From assembly GCA_035222895.1 (NCBI GenBank), contig JAVYIG010005349.1, positions 1 to 64,000 of the forward strand: DNA of 64,000 nt, read 5' to 3'. The first letter of the stretch is position 1. Every line of letters begins with the position of its first letter. The DNA comes from Strongylocentrotus droebachiensis (Eukaryota > Echinodermata > Echinoidea > Camarodonta > Strongylocentrotidae). Of this stretch, positions 10,801 to 19,366 are shown piece after piece. Both the position numbers and the translations under genes were made by a program. The notes below the pieces were generated by a model. It was not told the DNA's origin. It saw only the letters and a program-made list of their open reading frames with translations, and did not search any database.

Positions 10801-13800
10801 TTGTGCCACAGTGCTAATCTCCTGCGTGCCAAGTTAATTTTAAGGTTGGTTCAAGTGCGTGTTATTTAAATCTTTACAAAAAACAAATCGCTGAATTACT
10901 CGAGAAAATCCAATCTGACTGTTGTATACAAAGACGCGTAATCCAAAGCCGATAATCTGATGCACGCGATGGTACTTTCAATAGCGCTGCAAAAGCACTC
11001 AGCACGGTGCAATGGGCATGAACAATAACTGTTATTACATCTGCGCGCTAGCGCGCACGAAGCACCGTAGCGGTGGCTCGCTAGCATGAACGTGGCTTTC
11101 AATCGATAGCACGCTCGCGTGCACATGGCACTATAACAATAGCGCGCTAGCAGTCTCATGGCAGGATAAAACAGATAACAAATAAGTAATCAAACTGAAA
11201 AGAAACAGGGATTAGGGTGACGCAGAAGATTTGTATTTATAGTAATACACATAAAATTCGTTCTGGGGCCATTTGGTCCTGACCCTCGATAAGCCTAAGT
11301 ATATCACCAGATTTAAAATGAAAATAATGATGATAATAATGATAATGATAATAATAAGAATGATAATAACGATAATAATAATAGAATAGTAATGATAATG
11401 ATGATGGTACCTTATCGGAAATAATACACACTAAATAAATACTAATATTATGACTGCTTTTAATACTACTACTACCACTTCTTCTAATGATAATAATAAT
11501 AATATTAAAAATATAAAAAAATCACAATAAAGATAATAAGAATTATAATATTAATAATGAAAATAATAACAGTAATTATTATTACATCTATTTTATAAAT
11601 GTTAGTATTATTATTATTATTATATCAATGATAATGATAATCAGGTACATTAAGGAATACTTATTTTGAATAGTATACAGGGTTTATATAACGCTTACAT
11701 CATGAATGATAAGCAATCTAAAGTATAAAGACAACATGGATCTATGATGCTGAGGCAGATCCAAGATTATTTGATGGGGGGGGGGGGGGGTGCCAACTGT
11801 TAACAACAATATGAAGCAAAAAAGGTTATTATATTGAACAGAGATATTTGAAGCGTGACTTACTATCTTTTGAATAATGAGCTCCGTAACCTTTGGTAGG
11901 AAGGTTAAAACATGTGCGAGGCTGCTCACTGATTTCACATGCTCAGTCTCAAAAAGACGGATCGACGTGAGGTACTTCAGATTGATCCTGATGTCGGCAG
12001 GGATGGGGAGAACTAGGCGACTAAGAAGGGACGAAGAGTTCAACTGATCCCATAGCCTTCCAAAAACTGGCGGATCTGGCAGGTCTTGATAGTCCTGAAG
12101 AAAGATTCCATGCAGATGGATAATACTGATAAATACCCCAGTTTCCTGAACTGTATATTGCATTATGGTGATGGCTAAACTCCATCCTCATACAAAAATG
12201 GTTTCCATGTCAATCAACCATACTTATGCGACAATCATTTACTCCCTATAGGGAGTAAATTCAAACTTTTTTTTTTCTGTGTGTATGGAGCATTCCAGCC
12301 CCGCACCATTTTACTGATGCTCACAATACTGTGCAAACTACAATAACTTTCGGATCCTGCTATTTTTACTATATCAATGGTGAATCAATGGTACGAATAT
12401 TATGCAAATATCATCAGCCAAATTGTACAACACAAGTCTTACATAGTATTTGATAATGAGATCCCTGAGATTCGGAAGGAATACCATGATTTCCGCGATG
12501 CCATCTACAGGTGTCATGAAAGTAGTGGTGAAGCTGATGACGGAGGACAGGGGCTTCATCTGAAGCGGAATGGTCGGTGGAACATGCTGATACATCTCCA
12601 AATGTGTGAGGTGGAAACAAGTATGCATGCTGTTCCATAGTCTCACAAATAAGTCCGGAGAACTGGTAATTTCAAGGGTTTCAATGGCTGTGATCTACAA
12701 CGCATAAACATGGTAACAGTGAAAAGGGTACTCGTAGTTTCCTTGAACACTTCTAGTAAAGTGGAATCCAGACTAAATTTGTCTAATGGTTGGAAACATT
12801 TTTAAAAGAATTTTTATGAAATGCTGAAACCAGTCAATTGCCGAACCCCAAAATCGAATGTGTAAAAATACAGTGTCATTTCTTCAAAAAAAAGGCAGTT
12901 GTTATCTAATTAAAAGTGAAAGTTGTATTGTGTCTTTTGAATAGAGCAATGCCCCCCCATACAAAAAACGGTTGTTCTTTTTAAGGATATCAAATAGTTG
13001 CAATATAATGACACTATCGAACACGACATTATTCGTAGAAATAAAATATCCTTTTTATCTCGTTTATACAATTTTCAACAGTTCTTATGAGTGTTCAAAT
13101 AAAAATAATACCACACACTAACCATAGAGGTATGGAATAGTTTTCTTAGACATTATAATATTTGATGAGGTTTTTATAAGAGTAAGTAATTTATTTTAAA
13201 TTCTTCAATTTATAGAAGTGGACAACGCAGGCCATGCTAGACTATGACAAAGTCTTGATTCGCACCCATTATTTCCGTTCCCTTCACTCTTCCCCTTCTC
13301 CTCCACCTCTCTCCCTTTATCTCACCGTCTCCTCCTTTTTTCCCTCTCCTCCCATTCCCCCTCTACTTGTTATTACCTTCATCTTAACAGATCCGGGTAG
13401 TTTCTCAAATCCAACCACTGTTGATGCTTTAACACGTTGCAGTATAAGTCTTCCATTTTTAAAATAACGTGTCAAATGCGTTTCAGAATCCTCTGCACAA
13501 GTTCCTGACTCGCTGATGAAATCTAAGATGACGGGATGGTTGGAGAAACTAAACATGGAACCTTGATCAGTGAGAGATGCCAAAATCTTTCGACACGCCA
13601 AAACCGATGTCCCTGCTGCAAACTGAAAGATCTCTCGGTTATCGTCTACTTCTGAACGGTCAATGGTGCTGAATTTTCCTTCATCGAGGGCACTTGCAAA
13701 ATATCTTCCTGCTGAATATTCCTGCGCTAACTTGTGTAAAAATTAAATGTGGATGATGGTGTTACTATCCGTCTTCGTGTTATTTGTTAACAGACCAAGT

Positions 13801-16800
13801 AAATAGCTAATGTTTACTTTATCATCATGAACGTCACTAAAATCGTCCTCAATAAACACCAATGGATTCAGATCACTCTTGTTGCTCAATTTCCTAAAGG
13901 CAACTTGCCCGACCGAAACAACTGTGTCGTTGAGCAGATCCTGCTTGATATCTATATCTCGGTCATCCTTGGCATTCAGGTGTGTCCTCAAGAACTCCAT
14001 GATTTCATCAAACAATTTTGTTCGGGTGAAGTTACCATGAATATATCCTTCGCTCCACAAATAACACACCATAGTACAGAAAAGGGGCGTGGTGATCATT
14101 TCGTTTGTAACGATGTCTTCTTCCAAATGTTTCTTCAGTTCTTTTCCTTTTGTTTTATTGTAAAGAAAGAATTTGTCGATGAAATCTGTGGCGTGCTGTT
14201 GAGAATATCCTTCTATTACCATACTAGCGTAGTATAGATTTATGCCATAGAAATGTTCTCTTCTTACGGGGCGAGACGTTACCAAGACCCGACATTGACT
14301 ACAACTCTCCTGACACAGTATATCAATGACGTCACCTACGTTTTCCCTGCAACGTATTTTCCCACTAAATTCATCATAACCGTCGAAGAGCATGACAATA
14401 TCCTTCTCATGGGAATCGATGTAATCTTCGATCTGTTTTTTATACTTCTTGTATTTCTTCTCTAGCAACGAAACAATGGCTTCGGCTAGTCCTGTCTTGG
14501 CATTCATGTTTCTCATCTTGAAGACAAAGAGCAACTTCACATTTTTTAAAGGGGAGTCTTCTTTTTTATTGGCCCAATCATAAGCCATTTTCGCTACAGC
14601 TGTAGTTTTTCCCCGGCCAGCCTCCCCAAACAACACAATTCTTTCTGGCAACGATCCACGAACTTCAGTCTGGAATATATCGTTGGCTGATCCGCTTAAA
14701 GTTAACTTCTGTAAAGGGCTGTCCGGAATATTATTCTTGTCTACTTTGTAGAGGCTGACGGTCGTGTAGAGCTTATCTAGGTCCACGTCATGTTTTTTAT
14801 TCCACGGCTGCTTGGTGGGAATGTTAAAGAGATTTTTCTTATAGTGTCGCCGTAATGTGTCTTGACAGTCTTCAAGGCTGAAGTTTTCTGCTATGTATTC
14901 TGGAATAAATACACACAAAATAATGATAAATCAGATAAATATTTCATTTTGGATTGCAGCGTCACTGCTTTTGTCCTAAGAGTATTTAATTATTTTTGTA
15001 CACGTAACAGTCATATTATTTTATTGGTCTTAAAAATATATCAAGTTTTTTCCAACATAATTTGATTATTTTCAGTTTTTACCAGTTGGTATATCTCCAT
15101 ACCCCTATAAACCAAACAACTTCTTCAGAATGGTTGAAATATGGGGAGAAATTAGTGTTATTTTGTTTTTATTATCTTAAAATATCACACTACATATCCC
15201 CTGTTCCGCAGTTGATGCCTCCCTAGCGAGATTTGCATGTACTTGAGCACGCCACGTGGAGCTCATGACAAGTGCCCTCTTTTTGACAGGGTGACGATGC
15301 ACATTTTCCCCCGGTTCTGTGAGAGTTTTTTTTAAATTTTTAATGCGAACAAAAATAGGAAGCAAATATTCCTGATTCGGTCAAATATCTTAACTGATAG
15401 ACAGTTTTGCCATAGTGTCTCCGTAATGAGTCTAGACACTCTATAAGACTAATGGTTTCTGCTATGTATTCTGGAATAAGTACACACAAAATAATGATAA
15501 ATATGATGAGCCCTACATACATGTATAGGCCTACCTATCTCACAGTTGCTGTCTCCATAGCCAGTTTTGCATGTACATGAGTACGCACTCTGAAGCTCAT
15601 GACAAGTGCCTCCATTTCGACAGGGTGATGACGCACATTTTCTCAGTTCTGTGAGAAAAACAAGAAGAAATAAAAACGCAAACAAAAATAGGTAGCAAAA
15701 TATTCCTGATTTGGTCAAATATCTAAACTGAAGGACGGTCGTTGCCATAACCATCGCATAGTGTCCCCGTAATGAGTCTAGACACTCTATAAGACTAATG
15801 GTTTCTGCTATGTATTCTGGAATAAGTACACACAAAATAATGATAAATATGATGAGCCCTACATACATGTATATGCCTACCTGTCTCACAGTTGCTGCCT
15901 TCATAACCAGTTTTGCATGTACATGAGTACTCCCCGTGATGCTCATGACAAGTGCCTCCATTTTGACAGGGTGACGAAGCACATTTTCTCGGTTCTGTGA
16001 GAAGAAAAAATAGAAGAAAAAAACAAAAATAGGTAACAAAATATTTCTGAATTGTTCAAATATCCAAACTGAAGGGCGGTCATTAAACCAGATAGTTGCC
16101 CTAGCCATACAGCGCACAGTGTACACTCTCCACTCCACTCGCATGATTGGGGAGCATTTCAGCCAGTCGCCCTTTTACAGGCGCGAGCAAGCTAATCCAA
16201 TGCAGATAGATTTACACACGCTTAGAACTCTGTAATCCAATCACAGTGGACTAGTGATGTGTCCTCATCCTACCGGGTACCCATTAAACACCCTCGGTGG
16301 AGAGGAGCAAATATAAAGTTTTCGAAATGACGTACATCCTTTACCGGGCATCGAACTAATGCACCTTGCTGAATCAAAGCAAAAGGAAATATAATGTTAT
16401 CAGCTCACCAGGGAATAGATTATTCCAAGTGCAAGCCACCACAATAGCCAAGAGCGCCACAACCACGCTCAGACCTGCAATAAAAAACCGCATAAATGAA
16501 TAAATTACATATAAATGATAATCAGTAACAGAAAAAAAATTAAGCACAATTTAAAATTCCGGATATGCAGTCTAAATCGTTATTTGGTGTTGTATGGAGA
16601 GGCCGAATGAGCAGTCTTCTTTTCTCCACTTGGGACTAATAACATTGCACATTTTTAATCTATTTTCAACGATGAATATTGAACAGATGAAACCAAAACA
16701 AACTTGTTAAAATTAAAGAAAATAAATATCGGAAGAAAATTGTACCTTTTACAAATTTCCAAAATGATTTGTTCCGGGCACTTGCACCAGTCCCAGTCTG

Positions 16801-17605
16801 CCTCTGTCCTTCTGCAAGTCCAGACTGCTTCAGTGTGTTTTGTCTTTTGATGGCTACATATTAAGATTAATGAATATAGGCCTAATTGATTATTGAATGA
16901 TCAATGGATAATAGATTGCATGCCATTTGGAGCAATATGGCTACAATACATCAGACGTAACTGTATACTGAAATTTATATTCATAAAACATCGAAACAAC
17001 AATTTGATATGCAAAATGATTTCCATCATCATTTGTATTCATCGTTGTAATTATCATCGCCACCGTCATAGTTATCATTCAAATATAATAAATACTTTCA
17101 TTACAATCTATTGACATCAATAACGATTTAAAAAAAATAAACAAAAAGCTGAGCTACACTATTATATAATTCAAGCATTAAATGGACATTTTTAACCCAT
17201 TGTCAGTCACCTCACTACCGAACTGTCACCGAAATGTGTATTATGTTGGTGGCAGAGAAAGTGGTGACTAAAAGTTTTCGCCATTACTGGAAGACCAAAA
17301 TTCTAAGAGAGATAGTTTTCAGACACACCTTCCTCAAGAAAATTGACAAGGTCCTTCTTCTGTTTATCTTTGAATATATCGATGAGATCTTTCGCCCCCC
17401 GACCGTGAGTGTCGACAAACTTGTTTAGAAGATGCTCGTATTTCCCCTGCGGATTCAGTGTCTGAAATGAATGCTGTTCCGCTGCGCTGGCGGCGGCGAA
17501 ATCGAAGCCCAGGTCGACGGCAAAATCATTGACTGGATAAAGTGCTATATCAATTTTCTTGGAAAGTGCATTCAAAAGGGCATCACTCAGAACTTCTTCC
17601 GCCAT
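7679..17605 (-). CDS. NLR receptor gene: Death-like, TM, EGF, NACHT, LRR-like (probably inactivated copy)
   Basis: Ten exons on the minus strand join to a 1167-codon frame, starting at ATG 17605 and ending with TGA at 7681-7679. The order is: Death-fold-like domain (residues 1-92), linker (to 128), one membrane helix (129-150), two EGF domains (151-226), NACHT (227-734) and LRR-like exons (735-1166). Every splice junction up to the NACHT exon is phase 1. Every one after it is phase 0. Cytosolic NLRs sense ligands through LRRs and oligomerise through NACHT, and a Death-fold domain recruits signalling partners. Here a membrane helix and EGF exons lie between those modules, which is unusual. An in-frame TAA (13745-13743, codon 612) and a transposon in the last exon suggest a pseudogene or null allele. 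The model rests on splice signals and frame, not on transcripts. Confidence 0.7.
7990..8112. repeat. AAT/GAT-type simple repeat
   Basis: Imperfect trinucleotide repeat of ATA, ATG and AAT units inside the hAT element. Translations of it (poly-N or poly-I) are not proteins. Confidence 0.85.
8176..8218. repeat. Perfect hairpin palindrome
   Basis: GTGGTTATCTTGTGGTTT is followed after a few bases by AAACCACAAGATAACCAC, which predicts a strong hairpin stem of about 20 bp. It lies within the hAT-type insertion, next to a nested element. Confidence 0.85.
8223..8687. mobile_element. Nested hAT-like element
   Basis: The ends are CAGGCGCGGATCTA (8223) and TAGATCCGCCCCTG (8674-8687), inverted repeats of the CAGGGGCGGATC type. 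Flanking bases show no obvious 8-bp duplication, so the borders may have changed after insertion. It lies inside the 7840-8718 element and itself contains the zinc-finger fragment and A-rich sequence. Confidence 0.55.
8361..8447 (+). pseudogene. C2H2 zinc-finger fragment carried by a MITE
   Basis: One frame reads [20 protein letters not shown] followed by ANLTKHMIT. It has the finger linker (T/H-GEKPF type), CxxC, the conserved F, L and first H, and stops before the second H position. Only one finger is present and there is no start codon or surrounding coding frame. It looks like a piece of a host zinc-finger gene captured by the nested element. Confidence 0.75.
8719..9150 (-). CDS. NLR last exon, 5' part: LRR-like, split by a transposon
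   Basis: After the acceptor TCATTTAG it reads [20 protein letters not shown], then [35 protein letters not shown], and later [19 protein letters not shown]. The frame reaches KTVSRN at the hAT insertion boundary (8719). Removing the insertion and one copy of its 8-bp target duplication joins this directly, in frame, to 7831. So this and 7679-7831 are one exon, not two. Confidence 0.7.
9563..9740. mobile_element. hAT-like remnant with G and T tracts
   Basis: CAGGCGCGGATCCAGGATTT at 9563 resembles the terminal sequence of the nested element at 8223. G runs, a T21 run and a CCCGCCCTTGAG segment follow. The opposite terminus is not clear. It lies in an NLR intron. Confidence 0.4.
9960..10495 (-). 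repeat. Interspersed repeat, inverted copy at 23250-23745
   Basis: The segment with TTGCAGGAATTATGAATATG, AACCCACTTCTTGTGATGGC and TAACGAC-type sequence recurs inverted at 23250-23745, and a short piece recurs direct at 22128-22190. It lies in the NLR intron between exons 9 and 10. It contains no coding sequence. Confidence 0.7.
10511..10741 (-). CDS. NLR exon 9: LRR-like
   Basis: A 231-nt phase 0-0 exon ending at the strong donor CCGAT-GTAAGT. It encodes [20 protein letters not shown], then [11 protein letters not shown] and [13 protein letters not shown]. The acceptor (GTTAAAAG) is weak, but the length and phase match exon 8 exactly, which supports this start. The same W-L-L-PL-S-V layout as in the neighbouring exons marks a repeated LRR-like module. 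Confidence 0.6.
11310..11650. repeat. AT-rich trinucleotide repeats
   Basis: Imperfect GATAAT, AATAAT and ATTATT repeats inside the intron between NLR exons 8 and 9. There is no coding content. Confidence 0.85.
11864..12094 (-). CDS. NLR exon 8: LRR-like
   Basis: A 231-nt (77-codon) phase 0-0 exon, with acceptor ATCTTTCTTCAG and the strong donor GATA-GTAAGT. It reads [20 protein letters not shown], then [22 protein letters not shown] and [12 protein letters not shown]. It is the same length as exon 9 and shows the same order of motifs, so it is a repeated exon module. The intron after it holds a poly-G repeat. Confidence 0.65.
12443..12694 (-). CDS. NLR exon 7: LRR-like
   Basis: A 252-nt phase 0-0 exon from acceptor GCGTTGTAG to donor TATGTAAGA. 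It encodes [20 protein letters not shown] and further on [12 protein letters not shown], then [12 protein letters not shown] and [15 protein letters not shown]. The LxxLxM and LPNLxxLxI spacing is leucine-rich-repeat-like but irregular. The same pattern recurs in the next three exons. Confidence 0.6.
13377..14899 (-). CDS. NLR exon 6: NACHT NTPase with an in-frame stop
   Basis: A 1523-nt exon from acceptor TTTATTCCAG to donor GAAG followed by GTAATA. It enters in phase 1 and leaves in phase 0. It opens with [20 protein letters not shown], a pre-NACHT helix. The Walker A is GEAGRGKTT (residues 318-326 of the joined model), the Walker B is MLFDGYDEF (about 396-404) and a sensor-like RVLVTSRP follows. 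After [11 protein letters not shown] the frame has a single TAA (13745-13743), yet the same frame continues [16 protein letters not shown], the typical helical segment after NACHT. The downstream part, to LPGSVKMK, is otherwise open. So one nonsense change truncates the protein before the LRRs, unless it is a sequencing error. Confidence 0.8.
15201..15316 (-). pseudogene. Decayed third EGF exon of the NLR gene
   Basis: It aligns with the two intact EGF exons but is 116 nt rather than 114, because of extra Gs near the start (AACCGGGGGAAAATG). In the shifted frame it reads [17 protein letters not shown], then reaches a TAG stop (CGCTAG) at the GY position. The donor has also changed from CAG-GTAGGC to CAG-GGGATA. 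It is therefore unlikely to be spliced into the mRNA. Confidence 0.75.
15408..15470 (-). pseudogene. Duplicated start of NACHT exon (copy A)
   Basis: After the acceptor-like TTATTCCAG it reads [20 protein letters not shown], closely matching the true NACHT exon start ([20 protein letters not shown] at 14899). The similarity ends after about 20 codons, at the break of the tandem duplication, and there is no NACHT domain behind it. It could act as a cryptic exon because the acceptor is intact. Confidence 0.7.
15535..15648 (-). CDS. NLR exon 5: EGF domain 2
   Basis: A second 114-nt phase 1-1 EGF exon, highly similar to the one 346 bp upstream. It reads [20 protein letters not shown] then [13 protein letters not shown]. 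All six cysteines are kept. The GYEGSNC of the first copy is GYGDSNC here. Splice sites TTCTGTGAG/GTAGG (as seen on opposite strands) are conserved. It arose by local tandem duplication together with intron and part of the next exon. Confidence 0.8.
15755..15816 (-). pseudogene. Duplicated start of NACHT exon (copy B)
   Basis: A second copy of the same truncated NACHT-exon start, [20 protein letters not shown], with an acceptor-like TTATTCCAG. It lies between EGF exons 1 and 2, about 345 bp from copy A. Together these show that the duplicated unit was an EGF exon, an intron and the first 60 nt of the NACHT exon. Confidence 0.7.
15881..15994 (-). CDS. NLR exon 4: EGF domain 1
   Basis: A 114-nt phase 1-1 exon between TTCTCACAG and CAG followed by GTAGGC. 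It reads [20 protein letters not shown] then [13 protein letters not shown]. This gives six cysteines in the EGF spacing, with the CQNGGTC and CxCxxGYxGxxC motifs. EGF domains normally occur outside the cell and need disulfides, which conflicts with the usual cytosolic location of NACHT proteins. Confidence 0.8.
16135..16380 (-). repeat. SINE-like fragment in an NLR intron
   Basis: CCTACCGGGTACCCATTAAA is the inverse of the GGGTACCCGGTAGG-type segment in the repeats at 37850 and 45600. The copy is degraded and lacks the ATT tail. It lies between the EGF1 exon and the TM exon. Confidence 0.4.
16409..16474 (-). CDS. NLR exon 3: single transmembrane helix
   Basis: This 66-nt exon lies between the acceptor TTTTTTATTGCAG and the donor CCTG followed by GTGAGC, and is phase 1-1. 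It encodes [16 protein letters not shown] then NNLFP, a textbook hydrophobic helix. As an exon of multiple-of-three length with equal phases it can be skipped without a frame change. The isoform that skips it would be soluble. Confidence 0.65.
16746..16853 (-). CDS. NLR exon 2: basic linker
   Basis: The acceptor is AATATGTAG and the donor is AAAG followed by GTACAA. The exon is 108 nt and symmetric phase 1-1. It encodes [20 protein letters not shown] and ends [11 protein letters not shown]. This is a basic, low-complexity juxtamembrane linker with lysines next to the following membrane segment. No domain is recognised. The positive charge on this side predicts that the N-terminus is cytosolic. 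Confidence 0.6.
17329..17605 (-). CDS. NLR exon 1: Death-fold-like N-terminal domain
   Basis: It starts at [18 protein letters not shown], directly after a TTTCCTTCAG splice acceptor, so an untranslated exon is expected upstream. The 92 residues contain helical amphipathic segments ([17 protein letters not shown], then [14 protein letters not shown], then [10 protein letters not shown]), consistent with a Death-superfamily fold. The exact subfamily (Death, DED or CARD) cannot be decided by eye. The donor is GAAG followed by GTGTGT, leaving phase 1. The hydrophobic residues upstream of the methionine lie in the intron frame and are not taken as coding. Confidence 0.65.
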
Positions 17606-17799
17606 CACTATCTGAAGGAAATAGAATTGATTATGAAATCTGATAGTACGAAATACTTGAAAGTTATAGTACATATAGTAATATATCAAGATGAGGGGAC
17701 CCATTCGGGTTTTGATCGGCCTAAACATGGATCTACTTTAAGTTATATCGATTTCCCCTCTAGTGGAGGATTTTTTTACCATTAATTGGTCCAATACCT

Positions 17800-18340
17800 A
17801 TAATATAAATTTGACTGGTGTAGTTATTTCTCAGAGGGTAAGAACGGGCTGTTGGGTTGAGTGATAGAGAGGAGCAGAAAAATTAAAGATTGAGACGGAT
17901 GTTTTCAAAACTATGAAAGGAATATGGGGGTAAATATAAAACGAGAGGGGGAGATAGAAAGGAGAGATTGAAATGAGTGCAAATGAAAGAAAGAGAGAGA
18001 GAGATCTAATATCCTCATAAAATTATGATACCATGAAATAAATATTACAGAAATGAATGCTTCAATTTTCATTATTTAAGTTATTTTCATTTGAAATAAA
18101 TATGAGAAAATCTGCCCGTAGATCCTTTTCCATAGTTGTATTGTGTGCAATTTCACCTAAGAGCAAAAGCACAGGTAGGGAATTTCAAAGGGCCAGAAGG
18201 GGATTTCCCCTATCTCATATAGTCTATTGTCAAGATCCAGTTTCCCCAAAGGTTGCACTGAAATCATTGAAACTATTCTTCTTTGTTCGTTCTCATATTT
18301 TCTCTCTATCCCATCTTTACCCTTTCTCCTGCCCCATCCA
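17800..18340. other. Upstream flank of NLR gene, no gene
   Basis: A purine-rich stretch (AGAGAGAGAGA near 17990) is followed by mixed sequence. Some of it could be promoter or 5' untranslated sequence of the minus-strand NLR gene, but no TATA box or defined exon could be assigned. Confidence 0.3.
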
Positions 18341-18345
18341 CCCCC

Positions 18346-18632
18346 TACCCGGGAAAACTACCCCCGTAGGACGATTAACCCCCGGAAAATTACCCCCCGG
18401 AGAAGTACCCCCCCAGGACAACTAACCCCCCGGAAAATTACCCCCCGGAAAATTACCCCCGAGGACAACTACCCCCCGGGGACAATTACCCCCCGAGGAC
18501 AATTACCCCCCGAGGACAATTACCCCCCGAGGACAACTACTCCCCGAGGACAATTAACCCCCGAGGACAATTACCCCCTAAGGACAACTACCCCCCGAGG
18601 ACAACTACCCCCGAAGACAATTCCCCCCCATG
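18346..18632 (-). repeat. 17-bp G-rich minisatellite (C-rich on the + strand)
   Basis: About 16 imperfect copies of a 17-bp unit, GACAATTACCCCCCGAG on this strand, the inverse of the CGGGGGGTAATTGTCCT unit at 20246 and 30156. The SINE at 18636 splits the array from its last units at 18894-18962. Confidence 0.85.
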
Positions 18633-18635
18633 GAA

Positions 18636-18893
18636 ACTACTGGGCATGGTGGCTCAGTGGTTAGAGCGCCCGCCTCAAGAACGGGAGGTCGTGGGTTCGA
18701 ACCCCGGCCGAGTCATACCAAAGACTTATAACAATGGGACTTCTGCCTTCTAGCTAGGCGCTCAGCATATTAGATTGGAGAAGGGTAGTAATAACATATT
18801 ATGTTTTGCAGGGCCCGATGGAAGAGCAGTTCCATAACTGAAGTGGCTACCCTGGGTATATAAAACGTTATTAATTATTAATATTATTACCCT
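18636..18893 (+). mobile_element. tRNA-derived SINE
   Basis: The head contains an A box (TGGCTCAGTGGTTAGAGCG) and a B box (GGGTTCGAACCCC), separated as in a tRNA gene. The anticodon-like loop CTCAAGA would fit a Leu-type ancestor. A unique body with ATTAGATTGGAGAAG follows, and it ends in ATTATTAATATTATTA. It inserted within the minisatellite. The internal promoter boxes look intact. Confidence 0.8.
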
Positions 18894-18962
18894 CGAGGAC
18901 AACTATCCCCCAGGAAAACTACCCCCGAGGACAATTACCCCCCGAGGACAACTACCCCCGAG
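18894..18962 (-). repeat. Distal units of the G-rich minisatellite
   Basis: Four further units of the same 17-bp repeat (for example GAGGACAATTACCCCCCGAG), directly after the SINE tail. Confidence 0.8.
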
Positions 18963-19366
18963 GAATTTATAACACTGTGACATGTAACGCAAGCTTCTCT
19001 CCACATTGCTATTTACAGAAAATTGCATTAACCTTCATTTTCTTTGTTATATTATTTAATTCGATATGGGGGGGGGGGGGGGTGGATGTTGCCCAATTCC
19101 CCTGTAGTTGTGCTACCGAGTAAAGAACAGAAATTACATTTCTTAGAAATTGAACAATACATTGCGCGATGATGAGAACGCGTTACAGTCTCTCTCACCA
19201 CCAATGGCACAACAAAGAAATTAGGATGTAAGATTTCATTTATGCATCCTCTGTAACTTTTTTAATCAGCTGATCGTGTATTTGTCTTTCTATGTATAAT
19301 GGACCCTCATCCATTTCATGATCCATAATTAAGGTCTTCTTCACGTTATCTATTTATTTCTGTTGT
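18963..19366. other. No gene recognised
   Basis: A poly-G tract lies at 19068-19083. The remainder is AT-rich mixed sequence with no domain or repeat that I can assign. Confidence 0.4.

Noticed and set aside
10896..11160. Cysteine/alanine-rich minus-strand frame with GC-rich inverted motifs
   Set aside because: It lies in an NLR intron and repeats GCGCGCTAGC-type phrases. No cysteine pattern of a known domain is present.
17606..17728. N-terminal extension of the Death-like exon with a hydrophobic, signal-like stretch
   Set aside because: A good splice acceptor (TTTCCTTCAG) lies just before the MAEEVLSD start, so the upstream codons are most likely intron.
18227..18664. Proline/threonine-rich 145-residue frame, and similar frames at 20326-20640
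   Set aside because: They translate the 17-bp minisatellite. The arrays are non-coding in both orientations.
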